Positions 23,811 to 34,502 of a stretch of 64,000 bases of DNA are shown piece after piece. Position 1 is the first letter of the stretch, and each line of letters begins with the position of its first letter. A model generated the notes under the pieces. It saw only the letters and a program-made list of their open reading frames with translations. It had not been told where the DNA came from and ran no database searches. The stretch comes from Acanthococcus lagerstroemiae. Taxonomy: Eukaryota; Arthropoda; Insecta; Hemiptera; Eriococcidae. Location of the stretch: the NCBI GenBank assembly GCA_031841125.1, contig CM063114.1, positions 5,890,001 to 5,954,000 of the forward strand, given 5' to 3'. Position numbers and translations under genes: made by a program.

Positions 23811-23970
23811 GGTGGTCTAGTTGGCTAAGTAGCATCTCGCTACATTTCGATCTAGACCGGGTTTTCGGCAAGACGAGAAGAGGGCTAAGGCAGCCCTAAC
23901 AGCCTCTCCCCGACGTCTCTGAAGTAATGCTCGGAAGGGCAGATTCCAGGGCTCGGGTTGAGAGGAAAAT
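23811..23970 (+). repeat. tRNA-derived SINE head, second family
   Basis: GGTGGTCTAGTTGGCTAAGT (23811-23830) has the tRNA A-box and D-arm pattern, followed by CGATCTAGACCGGGTTTTCG as a B-box-like region. The body includes CGGAAGGGCAGATTCCAGGG, which recurs at about 39388, where it continues into the GGGGTGCGGTGTC tail also seen at 9730 and 28460. The 3' tail is missing here. Confidence 0.55.
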
Positions 23971-24024
23971 TAGAAAAAAAGATACGAGAATAATTTTCAA
24001 TTTTCTAATTCTAAATGATGAACG

Positions 24025-24210
24025 TCAGTTCATTGAATCGCCGTCATCGTCATCATCCGAATTCGGCTGAGTATCACCATTTCCTAGAAGCATGATTAGT
24101 TCTGATCCGTCTCGTTTCGATTCTGGGATTCTATCCAACGTTGTCGTTTCATGTTCTGGCTCTACTCTACTTGTTCTATCAGATGAGGAAGTCAAAGAAG
24201 ATGGAAGGGA
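24025..24210 (-). CDS. candidate terminal exon, Ser-rich then Asp-rich
   Basis: On the minus strand 61 codons are open after an AG at 24211-24212, running SLPSSLTSSSDRTSRVEPEH to a C-terminus with NSDDDDDGDSMN and a TGA stop. An in-frame TAG lies immediately upstream, so it must be entered by splicing if real. The acceptor lacks a good pyrimidine tract. The amino-acid composition is protein-like. It could be an alternative last exon of the genes at 25.0-26.8 kb on the same strand, but I cannot show the join. Confidence 0.3.
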   Translation of the reverse strand, partial: SLPSSLTSSSDRTSRVEPEHETTTLDRIPESKRDGSELIMLLGNGDTQPNSDDDDDGDSMN

Positions 24211-25037
24211 CTAGATCGTAATCGCATTCATGTACCTATATAAGTAGAAAAAAAAACCTTAAATATATATCACAAAATTTATCACTTACAAAAATATTTC
24301 TCTTAACTTAATATCGTATTTTTCCTATACCCCTCATCAATGCAGTAACAGTCCATAGGATGCAAAAAATCAAGATACAGCGTATATCACAGCATAACTA
24401 TGGCAAAAAGGTAACTACAGAAGTCCTATGTAAAATAAATTAACATAGCACGTAAATCAAAATTACAACATTTCGAAAGAGTGGACTAAGTTCGTGTAAA
24501 TGTTCACAAAGAGGTCTCCAAACTTTAGTCACCTTATTCTTACACAAATTTACTTTATTACTGCCTGTCAACTAATACATTCTAGTAAAAAAGGAATAAT
24601 ATTTTCACATAACTGAACACAGCGCGCCAAATGAAACACGAGGGCAAGCATTTTTCAACGCAGTGTTACAAAATAGTATATTACTAAAGTAGTGTAAATA
24701 TTCTAACTTCCATAATCTCGTATACCTACTGAAAGGCTGAATAGAGTAAACGCTCATATAAAATAAAATTTTTAGAAAATTGAGAGTTCAGAATTCACTT
24801 ATAAATCACCCAAAATAAAATCATTCAAATAATAATACGCATTACTGCTTAATAACATGATAATCATCAAGAAAAATATGGTATCTGATCAATGTGAAAG
24901 ACTGAGCTTGTAAAAACATGCTCTTTTTATAATTCTAGTTTCATATAATCATGATACAATTTGAGGGGGGGGGGAAATCATCCCGCCCACAGAGACAAAT
25001 ATAGGTCATGATCGAATTTTTTTCGTATACTCGTCCC

Positions 25038-25480
25038 TTATCTACTCGAATATTCTCTTGACAGAGATCGTCTACGACTAATCAAGTACGCAGTCAATAC
25101 TAAAATTACCAAAAGTGCTAAGGCGCATCCGATAACGATCGGTACAACATCCGGAGTATGCGAAGCTTGGCAATCGTCAGCTGAAAATGGAAAGAAGAAA
25201 ACATTAATGAACATTAATTCGTCGTCACATGGTTAAAATATAATCCGCAGTAACGCACGTCTGAACCAAAGACGAGAGGCCTTCGGATAAAAGGCAGGAG
25301 AAAATTCGTTTAATATGCTTTCCCATCTCAAAACTAATTTAAAAATGTTGGTAAAAAGAATCCAATCCGAACGTCGCTTTGTGGACGCTCAGCGTTAATT
25401 GGCAAGGGGAATGTAGGAGAGAATCATTGTATATAAAATTTTTACTTACAAAAATCTCGAGTCATCTGAGTCCCCGCCAT
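25038..25480 (-). CDS. 57-residue LAMP-tail-like single-pass membrane protein, two exons
   Basis: Coding exons are 25450-25480 and 25038-25180. Exon 1 (ATG in a good AAAGAATGG context) ends at the donor T|GTAAGT, and exon 2 follows TTTTCAG; the join is in frame. The protein has ten residues (MAGTQMTRDF), a short acidic and Cys-containing stretch (SDDCQASHTPDV), a hydrophobic helix VPIVIGCALALLVILVL, then TAYLISRRRSLSREYSSR. The segment C-x-x-x-x-x-x-D-x-V-P-I-x-x-G-x-A-L-A...AYLI-basic is the C-terminus of lysosome-associated membrane proteins (LAMP1/2). The large luminal domain and a signal peptide are absent, and the cytosolic tail lacks the usual Y-x-x-hydrophobic sorting signal. Either this is a tail-only paralogue, or it shows the last exon of a larger LAMP gene whose other exons I cannot find. 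Confidence 0.55.
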
Positions 25481-25527
25481 TCTTTCGATAGGCTGAATGG
25501 AACGTTTACTTTCGCGAGTAATATAAC

Positions 25528-25690
25528 TAGAGGGCTATAGACCCAAGTAGAGTCACATGCCATTTTGGATCCAAAAGCGCCCGTCGATGCCGAATTGACT
25601 AAGCGGTACGCTCCGCATAGTCGGATTCGGCATCAACGGGCGCTTTTGGATCCAAAATGGCGTATGTTCCCACTCGAGTATCTAGCGCTT
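25528..25690. mobile_element. palindromic MITE with 9-bp TSD (Mutator-like)
   Basis: Near-perfect inverted arms GCCATTTTGGATCCAAAAGC (25559-25578) and GCTTTTGGATCCAAAATGGC (25642-25661) extend inward through GCCGAAT/ATTCGGC and, more weakly, outward. The 9-base TAATATAAC occurs directly on both sides (25519-25527 and 25691-25699). A 9-bp duplication points to a Mutator-like (MULE) MITE. It lies between the last exon of the gene at 25682-26819 and the first exon of the LAMP-tail-like protein, and it supplies the stop codon of the former. Confidence 0.75.
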
Positions 25691-26819
25691 TAATATAACG
25701 AGCAAGTCCGACCACACTTTCCGAGGAATATATAGCAGTCTGCTACACATAACGTTCTCAATGTAATCGGCCAGATCCTCCTTCGTTTTCTCTGAAAGAT
25801 ACAAATACACATGCACAAGCAATCGTCTTAGAAGCTTAGCAAACATAAATCGACAGAGTGTTACCTATGAGTTCAGGATCGTAGCCTAAAGTCGGCGAAA
25901 GCCGGATGCAGGCCGACGAGTCCGAGTTCATATTTGTAAATGCTGATGAAGCAGGAGAGGCAGAGGAGGCTCGGGAGACGAGTTGGAGAAATGAGAGTCA
26001 CAGGGAAGCTCGGTAGAAGAATCGGTGGAAGAGAGGGAGGCTGAAGATGAACTCGAGTCTGACGGTGGTGGTGTGTTACCATCTGACGAGGGGCCGTCCG
26101 GATCATTTAGAAACGCTTCGTCGGCTAGTTCCAATCTATTTACAAGTAAATTGATATACTTAATAACGTTGTGGTTATTCGCAGGTACAGCGTAGCGTAC
26201 GACTATCATGTTTATAATCGCAAAATTTTTCAAGAAATAGTTCGCAATTCGCAAATACCTTCCCCACTACACTCAAATTATTTTTCGCGATTTCTGCGGC
26301 CATCACGTCTACACACGCAAAGAACGACGGCAAACTACCGAAGATTGTGTAGAGCAGAAAACTCGCAGATGACATCTACAGCCAACTATTAACATGGTAG
26401 TCGTCCGCTACGCTGTACCTACAAAAACTAAAAACGTTTTAGCTGTCAGTACTGTACCTACAATTTAATAAAAGAATGTTACACAATAATGACAATTATA
26501 TCATGCAGTACATGAATTCATTTACTCACACGTATAAAAGAAACTCCTCAAAATCAGGGCGGTAACGCTCGTAATTGAAACCATCGGAATTGCGCACGAA
26601 TTCTTGAATTAGATCTATAACCATTTCGACAAATACATCGTCTTCGAATACACTGCTCCACGTTTCGTTAAGTGGAGCCATATTACGGCGCTTGAAGTTC
26701 TGCAGAATGACTGATCGTCTCAAATCACGGGCTGTCGGAAACACGAATCGAAATGAAAGTATCCTTTCCAACAAGTATCAACATGAGAGAGGGTAATTCT
26801 CACCTTTTCGAACCTTCAT
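25682..26819 (-). CDS. unrecognised small protein, five coding exons (about 153 aa)
   Basis: Exons on the minus strand are 26804-26819, 26530-26731, 26080-26135, 25865-25942 and 25682-25791. Every junction is GT-AG and in frame, including a phase-1 first exon (MKVRK, donor G|GTGAGA) and the TACGT|GTGAGT donor. The protein begins MKVRKARDLRRSVILQNFKR, followed by a hydrophobic/acidic helical region (VFEDDVFVEMVIDLIQEFV). It ends with a helix around KTKEDLADYIENVM and IPRKVWSDLLVIL. I do not recognise the family; there is no signal peptide or membrane helix. Intron 3 (25943-26079) is open if retained, giving a Ser/Pro-rich 141-residue alternative ending at 25928. The stop at 25682 lies inside an inserted MITE. 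Confidence 0.6.
26184..26419. mobile_element. MITE with 29-bp terminal inverted repeats in intron 2 of the small gene
   Basis: The left end GGTACAGCGTAGCGTACGAC is matched by the reverse complement of the right end (GTCGTCCGCTACGCTGTACC), extending to 29 bp with two mismatches. The interior is non-coding. It makes up most of the intron 26136-26529. No clear target duplication was found. Confidence 0.7.
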
Positions 26820-27299
26820 ATTACCGAGTCATACAGCTAGCATTTACTTGCACTCACAACGGGAGAAATATCATATATACTATCAAAAACGAGTAGTTTT
26901 CTCCGGTTATTATTAATGCTCAACAAAACAAGAATTTGCCAGTTTAGATTCGTCCAGGATCTTCTGTACCGCCAATCTAAAACACATCAACTTATAAAGT
27001 GCCTGATTGATCAGCAGAACCGCAATATAAAGTTCGTAAAAGTTACCTGGTCAGTTCCTCATCGAATAAATACGCTCTGGATTTTAAGCATTCTATATTC
27101 TCTCGATAGTTTAATGCAAAAATGATTCCTAATTCAAATTCAAAAGGCAATTAGCTATAACTATAGCTAATCTGCTAATGGCAAAATCGGTTCAACAACA
27201 GAACTCATGTTAAGCAGTGTCTTATCAATATGTTTTATCAATTTCCGTTACTGTGATGTTGTAACTTGATCAGCTGATCAGGTCTCAGGTGATCACGGT

Positions 27300-27519
27300 A
27301 TGTGGGATGTATCGATGATCGCCGAACACATATATTTCATAAAACAGTGTAATGATAAAATTCCAATATGAAAAATGATTATTTAAAACATGTGTATCAG
27401 TAGTGGCATGTTCAGACGCTCGATACTCGAATATCAGTGTGGTATCGATGCATCGATACACAATTTCCAAAGTATCGAAAACATCGATGTATAAATGTAT
27501 CGATACTGCCCATCACTAG
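27300..27519. mobile_element. hAT-like element with 8-bp TSD, TATCGAT-rich
   Basis: It is flanked by ATCACGGT on both sides (27292-27299 and 27520-27527). The right end reads ATCGATACTGCCCATCACTAG and the left ATGTGGGATGTATCGATG, an imperfect inverted pair. TATCGATA-type palindromes recur near the right end. Confidence 0.7.
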
Positions 27520-27529
27520 ATCACGGTTG

Positions 27530-28940
27530 TGAATAATATCAATATGGGAAAATAGACTTTAAAACAGTGTAATTAAAGTCCTTTTTAAAATATTATAAAG
27601 GAATTTCAGTACATCAGTAGTTTCATTTCAAACACCAGGAGCGCTTCGGGAATATCAGTGTGGCTATACGAGAAACGACAAATTCTATAGTCGTTTGTCT
27701 GTCACTCGTCAGTATTCACTATTCAGTAGTACCTCCAGTCCTCGAACTAGTGAAGGTGGATTGTTTATTATTATTATTTCAATTTCCTTGTCCCTGTCTT
27801 GTTCTTCTTGATGCTTTACTCTTATTGCTCACTCATGTCATTTGTTGAATTTCTGTTGAAAATTCTTGATACCTGGATGTTAGAACCGTGTTATTTCTCA
27901 GCCTATCAACTAGTCAAGACCAAGTGGACCATTTGAAATTGAACCAGCCCTAGCAGCCAGAGGTCAGTAGTTGAACATATCATTTAAATCTTTAGGTTCA
28001 CGTTGTGTACATTTCAGGAGGACTTCTGACTCACCCAGGATCTCTGAATCGTGCATAACAAGAGTGCTGTATGTGTCATATCAACGTGCTGGAAAATAGA
28101 GGTTAGAAGGCACTCTAGCTATGACGTCGTAAATACAATTATCCTTCCTTTATGTTGTATGATGAAACCCTGAACCCGCCGAAATACACGTATTCTTACA
28201 GTAAATAACTGACTCAGCACATGTTATCATTTCAGATAACGAGTTTCCATCATTTTTTTATGGTCTACACAGTATGATATCAGCGCCACCATTGTCAGTT
28301 AGTCATTTGATAATTTACAGATAAATTATCAAGTTGCCGAAATCGAGAATTGAATGCGTATTCCGTGTACTCTTGTCATCTAAACATTTTGAAGTAAGCT
28401 TTATTCCATAGAATGCTGATCTCCCTATTTTGACGCTGCCTCATTCGGGGCGTTTCCGGGATAGGGGGTGCGGTGTCCCGGGGCCAATTTGGCACGCGTG
28501 CATCACCATACGCCCCTCTATCATCGATTCCATAGAATGCCGCATATTTAGTAGAAATACTGCGACAAGAGTATAAAGACCATCTTTGTTCTCCGATTAC
28601 CTACACGATGTCCCACATAATCCACACAGTTTCGGGGCAATTACTTGTACATTCCTAAGTACACCAGTCCATTCACTGAACTTATATACAGTTTTCTCTG
28701 CAGATTTGATGCTGTGTGTAGTTCATATTCCACCCAGTTTTAGACTTCTCTAACTAAGAAAAAACATGGGAGTGTCGCGTTCTGATAGAAGGGATACATC
28801 CTACCCGCTGCTTCCTAGAATTACCTTTATCAGTGTTCATTTCTTACCCTATGTACCTGTATTCACGTGTAAACAGTTGTTTATTCCTCACAGATTCTAG
28901 AATAAATTAGATTACCCAAAGCTGAGAAAGATAATGCTTC
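27530..28940. other. upstream region of the zinc-finger gene; no coding exon seen
   Basis: No exon is convincing. A SINE 3' fragment lies at 28460-28520 (GGGGTGCGGTGTC...GGCACGCGTGCATCACC). Non-coding 5' exons of the gene at 28991 could be here, because its start codon follows a TTGTTTCAG acceptor at 28951. Confidence 0.35.
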
Positions 28941-28990
28941 ATTGTTTCAGGTTAATGAAATTCGTATTATAATTAATTCTCTAAGTCGAA

Positions 28991-29719
28991 ATGGACGATT
29001 CAAACTCGGATTGTGAACTTGTCATTGACGAATCAATAATACTGAGCAGTGATGAAGACGAGCTTAAACCAGATGGGAGTATTTATCAAGGAAATATTTT
29101 CCACCCTGTTTCAATCAGTGCATCCGACATGAAAGAAGCGCTGTTCCACGACGACACCAATACCTGCAGTATATGCAATGAGTCGTTTCGCTACAACGTC
29201 GGTTTAATATACCATTTGGAAATGGAACACGTCGAATTGAAAATCGGCTCCAAGTCATCTAGTACTAAGAAGAGTAAAAAAAAGAAACTTACGAAAAAAG
29301 ATAATAAAATGAATACAAATAAACCCCAAGATCAAAGTGAGAAACATAAAGTCAGGCTGTTGAATCGAATTACAACTGATGAACTCATGAAGATCGATAA
29401 GCTGAAAGATAAAAAATTGAACATAACAACCACGTTTGAACGAAAAGCTTGCAAAATTTGCAAGAAGACATTCGCCGATCAAATTAAATTGGCTAAGCAC
29501 GTGGAATTGTGTTCCAAAATCGGTATCAAGTTCCATTGTATGTACTGCAAGTGTACGTTTGCATGGGAGTCGAGGTACAAGAAGCACCTTTTCAAGGTAC
29601 ATAAGCTCAACGCCGCCGTTATTTGCAAAGACTGTTCTAAAGTGTTTCCTACAATGACTGAAATGGCTAGCCATTCAGAAGTGTGCAGTAAACAAAATCC
29701 CGAAAAAGAGGTAACGTAA
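28991..29719 (+). CDS. C2H2-type zinc-finger protein, 242 aa
   Basis: One open frame. An acidic N-terminus (MDDSNSDCELVIDESIILSS, then DEDEL) precedes zinc finger 1 (C59, C62, H75, H80), a lysine-rich linker (about 88-145, probable nuclear localisation), finger 2 (C154, C157, H170, C174), finger 3 (C183, C186, H199, H204) and finger 4 (C212, C215, H228, C232). Fingers 2 and 4 use Cys as the last ligand (C2HC). I infer a nuclear nucleic-acid-binding protein; no orthologue is recognised. A TTTCAG acceptor 40 bases before the ATG shows a 5' intron. The last codons carry a donor-like GAG|GTAACG at 29711, so the frame could alternatively be spliced onward, but I found no further fingers downstream. 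Confidence 0.75.
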   Translation: MDDSNSDCELVIDESIILSSDEDELKPDGSIYQGNIFHPVSISASDMKEALFHDDTNTCSICNESFRYNVGLIYHLEMEHVELKIGSKSSSTKKSKKKKLTKKDNKMNTNKPQDQSEKHKVRLLNRITTDELMKIDKLKDKKLNITTTFERKACKICKKTFADQIKLAKHVELCSKIGIKFHCMYCKCTFAWESRYKKHLFKVHKLNAAVICKDCSKVFPTMTEMASHSEVCSKQNPEKEVT

Positions 29720-32470
29720 ATGAAGTTGAGTAAGTTTTTGAAAATCATATTTATATGTTATTAAAAGAAAGAAAAATATTGTGACCTGATACAGTTACTG
29801 ATTGGTCGGTTAATGAATTTGGGCTTTAGGTATAAGATGGCAATTACATGGGTGTTTCAAATAGTGCATTTAACTTGATTTTGGATGTTTAATAGGAAAC
29901 ATTTTGTATGTTCGTCGGTAACAGAAGTATTCGGTGTTATAATACCCTTCTCTCCCGTTGGTCTTGAAAGTATTTTGAGTTTCATTCGCTCCAAAATTGA
30001 AATGATAAAAATGGGTGTTTTATTTCATCTGTGCAGTAATTGAGATAAAGGTGTTCACAGTTCCGCAGTGTCTACAGATCATGTGGATCGAGCCTTTTCA
30101 GTTGAGATCAAGCCAAGCATCAGGAAGGAAATTTGCTATTTTGCTGGAAATATAAGAACTCTTGGGAGTCCAGCCCCGTTCTTGGTATATGGCCTTGAGG
30201 TGTCTATGAATAGGGCATTCATAACACTAAAAATTGATCATGCAGAGTCAAGCAAAAGTTAAGCCCTTTTGTCCTTTTACTTTTCAACTGCCTTGAACAC
30301 GGTAAGGTTGATGACCTTGAGACTTGGTAAAAGTTCATACTTCGAAAACTGCAGAAACATCTTTATGAGATATAACTCTTCCACTGTCCTTCGGTTTGTC
30401 TGATCCAATAATGATTGCATATTTAAAATCTTGCCCCCTCTCCCTTGCAAGCATATTTTCAAATTTAGAAACAATAGTATTGAATCCGAAATTTCGACTC
30501 ATTGATCACATGATTCTGTGATGACTTATGCTGGATTTACACCAAAGTTATGAGCATGCTATTAACAAGAAGTACGCTATGTTTGAAATGTCAATGAATA
30601 ACTTGTTAATATCATTCTTATAACTTGGGTGTAAATCCAGCATATGTCTGTGATCTCGTGTGAAATTATGCTACTGAAATGTGGGATTCAGAGCACCATC
30701 ATGTTTGTAAGAGGGTTCCTCATGTTGTATATTCCTACGTACTTTATTACCTATCTACAGAATGCGATTTCAGTAGGTTTCAATCCATGTAGGGTGATAG
30801 TATCGCGTACAAAAGGCCAAGTACATGATGAATAATAAGTTAATTAAGTTGAAGGTGAAGGTTTGTTAGTGCGTTTTATTCTAATTGGGAACTAGAGGAT
30901 GACAGCTTTGTGAGATTCTAGATCTAATAAAGCTTATAGCTCTTGGAACAATCGAATTTTATCGATTTATGGATGTACGGTACGTTGATTGTGTTAGAAG
31001 AACTTCAAACATCACCGGGTGTTCTTTTGAAAGTAGTTTATCTTGTCCTTCAAATATCCTTAGCGGTTTTTTTTTTCTGGGAAATAAAAAAAAATTGTTC
31101 GAGTTGCGATAACGTGAAAGTAATTAGGCACTATTTTATTGTACGCGAGGTACGATAACATATCTATTGCACCAATTTTGAACTGGGAAAGCGAAATTTT
31201 GAGGACAAAGCTACTGATAATGGCGAGTTTACTTTCTTAATTATTTGTGGACATTTTTGCAAATAACTGGCTCTTTAACTGTCGATTAGACGAAAAAGAG
31301 TGGCGATGTTGGCAGTCTTATCTATTACAGTTCAAGGATTTGGAAAGGTTTCAAATTTGAAATTGTTCTGCCTTGAGAAACGGTTGCTCGAAATTTTCGT
31401 TTTTATAATGAAAGACTTAGTCTTATCTGTCGCTAGATAGGCTTGGTTGCTTACTTGGAAACCAATATAAACAGGAACTGGTGTTGTTACACCAAGATTC
31501 AGTCAGATGAAGAATGAAAAAAAGAAGTTAGGTCAGAAATCCCGTCAGGCAGATGGAAATGTAGTCCTTTCGTCTCGGAAGAGCGAAATGTTACAGAGTT
31601 ATTTTGTTTCTCCAAAATGGGAGAGTGTGTACAGTGTCATCTGTATTAGTCTCCAAATTTCTCTTGGTAGAATAAATTTGCACATTTTCCCCTCCCCTTC
31701 ACTCTTTCTCACCTTCTTTCACTATTAAACATGGTCACACTTTTCATTACACTTGAAAATTTTAACCCAGTACTCTTCCCCACTAGAAGACGTTCAGACA
31801 CCACTGATCTCTTGACTTCTGTGGAAATTAACTTTCTGGAACTCAAAATTCCAAATGTTACCGGCGCATCAGGCAAACAAAATCGATCTGTTTGGGAATA
31901 GCACCATTTCGACTGACATAATTAATGTCACAGGTGTTTCAATATTATTCTAAACTATCTACAGAACTTTCTATACCTTTTCTGAATAATATTTATGGTT
32001 TCATTGTAACGTGGTCATATTTATTTTTCTTTCTTTTTCAGCTGTACAATCTTGGTAACTGAAGCAATACGTATATCTTATTGTTATTACCGCGCTACAG
32101 TCTTTATTTATTTTAGTGCCATTAGTTGGTCACGTGTTAGGTGTATCCCGCCGTGTATATCGAATTTTATAAGTTGTAGTCATCATTTGCATTTTTTTTT
32201 TTTTTTTTGTATGTAAATCGTAGTCAAAATCTTTTTTATATTTATTATTATTATTATTATTATTATTTTTTTTTTTTTTAATGCAATAACTATTATCTCT
32301 TAGTTCTCCGTTTTCCTGCCAAAATATTGCTAACTTTCCTAGATTCTAATTATCCGAATTTGACTGTGATTTTTTTCTCTTTGAATTTATTTGGTATCGT
32401 CTAGTTGAAAAACCCGGTATACTGGGTGTCGAATTAATACAGTTATTAATAATGATGTAGTATTTGAACA
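29720..32470. other. no supported gene; probable 3' UTR or intergenic DNA
   Basis: AT-rich and T-rich with no exon-like frame. It contains the small MITE at 30529-30642 and a TTA/TAT microsatellite with T runs at about 32190-32280. Frames at 30068-30262 and 31507-31728 have no family features. Confidence 0.35.
30529..30642. mobile_element. 114-bp MITE with TA target site
   Basis: Ends TGCTGGATTTACACC and GGTGTAAATCCAGCA are exact inverted repeats, and the similarity continues inward through AAGTTATGAG/CTTATAACTT and TTAACAAG/CTTGTTAA. TA sits on both sides, fitting a Tc1/mariner-type or similar TA-targeting MITE. Nearly the whole element can fold into one hairpin. Confidence 0.7.
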
Positions 32471-32476
32471 AAATTT

Positions 32477-32836
32477 CTATTCGGGAAGAATATTCAAAAG
32501 TGGTCCGTTGTATTCGGATAGGTCACGGTCAAAAATTGCATCCTGGACCGTTTCGATTTCATGTGTTACAATAAACACCTCCTGGCTGGTTAACTTGAGC
32601 AGCTGTAGGTGCATTTTGCCTTGTATCGGATGTTCAGAAAGATCACCATGCCCATAGTGCTGTCCCTTTGGTACCTGCAAATATCTTGTTGAATCAACCT
32701 GTAGTAATCTGGAATCAACACTTGTGTACTTTCGGGTCTGATAAAGTTTTAGGATTTCGAAGTTTCCAACTCTTAACATTTGTTTAGGATCAGACATAGC
32801 TGTTCGTTTTGTTCTATAACTTATAACTTTTCGCAT
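32477..32836 (-). CDS. hypothetical intronless protein, about 106-119 aa
   Basis: A minus-strand frame begins at MRKVISYRTK or, more likely, at the internal MSDPKQMLRVGNFEILKLYQ (ATG near 32797, context GCTATGTCT). It ends LSEYNGPLLNILPE with a stop at 32477. Composition is balanced, with alternating hydrophobic residues suggesting a small beta-rich domain, and no low-complexity sequence. It is the only frame over 100 codons in a 9-kb desert. I recognise no family. It could be a small conserved gene, a retrocopy or chance. Confidence 0.4.
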   Translation of the reverse strand: MRKVISYRTKRTAMSDPKQMLRVGNFEILKLYQTRKYTSVDSRLLQVDSTRYLQVPKGQHYGHGDLSEHPIQGKMHLQLLKLTSQEVFIVTHEIETVQDAIFDRDLSEYNGPLLNILPE

Positions 32837-32839
32837 TGA

Positions 32840-34100
32840 GGCCTATAAATTTTCAGTACTACACTAGAGCCAGATTCGATGTTTAATATACGTATTTGTT
32901 TAGCTGCATTCCAAAGCAGAATTAAAGATAAGTGATCTTGTAACTCGGTGTGACTGTTGTGCGATAGGTAACTTTAGCTATTGAGTCCAGCTGGTGTATT
33001 ACAGTCATGGTTTGACTATCAACCGGTGTTTGAAATATGCGTTGACCTAATTTGTTCGGTTTTTTTCAAGTTCTGCTTTTATCAGTGACGCAGAACGAAA
33101 TATAGTTCAGGCAGAGTGTTCGCAGTTCTGTTAGATAGTCATATACAGCTCGTATTTATTGTAGGGCTTTACTTTGTTGTATAGCTTTCCTTCTTTTTTT
33201 TCTCAAACTGAAGCTGATTTGATAAGACTGAAGGAAAATATCGATGAAACTAACGGAGAGCTATTTTTTATTATGTTTCGATTGGCTCGTAAAGTTTCCC
33301 ATCTCCATTGAATATACCTGTATCATATTCCCCGACACAGACTGTTGAAATTTGGTGTTCTCTGTTTGTGCTGAATAAAAATCGTTGGAAAGCTCAGTTG
33401 TAAAGTGCTAATTAGAACTTATTTGAATTTGTAATGCTGAAAATTTGCATGTACATTCATTGTTCGAATATGTAAGAAGGTCATTTTTTCTGTTGGTGGT
33501 TCAAAATGCACGGTTTCAATTAAGTGTTAGCCATGTTCTCAGGCGTCCTTGTTGCATCATCGTTATACCTAATGTATTGTTCAAACAGTGTTCTTCCTTT
33601 AAACAAAATATTAAAAAGTTTAAAAAAAAAAAAAAAATAGGTAATGATAGTGATAATTGAATTGAAAAAAGTCAGTTTAGGATCTTAGCATGAATCCACT
33701 TCCTTGAACCTGTTTTTTGTGCGTTTTTTGTTTAAACCACAACTCAAAAAAGTGTCCCATCTTTTCATCCAAATCAGTGTTATTGTTTGATTATACGCGC
33801 ATGTTGGTACTTAGAATATTCGAGCATTAATATATTACTAACAAGTATATATTATAAACAAGTAATATGGAAGAGATTTTGAGCAGAGTTAGGCCGAAAG
33901 GGTATGCGTTGTATATGTCGTATACTCAAAAACGAAAACTAAGAGAAAACAAAGATCGTACTCATGAAATTTCTAAAGTCCAACCCTATAATAAGCTGTT
34001 CTTTTTCTTTCTTTTAAACTGAAATTTATAAACAATTTTTAATCCTCAAACTTTGCTTCAGAGTTACTTCGAATAGTTTTTTGATTATTGAAAAAAACTA
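32840..34100. other. no supported gene
   Basis: T-rich sequence with an AATAAA at about 33373 and an A run at 33620. No exon signals or element termini are seen. Confidence 0.4.
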
Positions 34101-34104
34101 TTTA

Positions 34105-34435
34105 CAGGATTGCCACTTTTCTGTGAAACCTGAAAAAGTCCTGAAATTTTAATATGAATCGTGGAATTTTGATTCTCTGAATGACAAACTAGGTTTATGG
34201 CTTATATCAAAATTTATTGTCTGTAAATAGTCACACTTAAAAAAGGAAAAAGTCTCCCTCTTTAGAAAATATTAGCCATATCCTTTTTTCTTGCTGGCGT
34301 TATGATCAGGCTCATGAGAAGAAAAGGGCTTGCCAAAATCCATAACTCCTTCCCGTCGTTAGAAAAATTAAAAAATAGACCTGGAAAACTTGGAAAAGAC
34401 CTGGAAAGTCATTCTCGAGAAAAGTGGCAACCCTG
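34105..34435. mobile_element. hAT-like non-autonomous element, GTTGCCACTTTTC termini
   Basis: The left end CAGGATTGCCACTTTTC and right end GAAAAGTGGCAACCCTG are inverted repeats with one mismatch, followed inward by CTGAAAAAGTCCTG and TGGAAAAGACCTGG subterminal blocks like those of the 53865 element. The flanking octamers no longer match. Confidence 0.65.
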
Positions 34436-34502
34436 TATTCATGAAGACTTGCCTTGGAGAAACGAGTATGTGAATAGACCTTGTTCAAGTCAACGTCATA
34501 CA

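Noticed and set aside
26171..26392. Short frames on both strands within 26175-26392
   Set aside because: They lie within a MITE with 29-bp inverted repeats; coding there is incidental.
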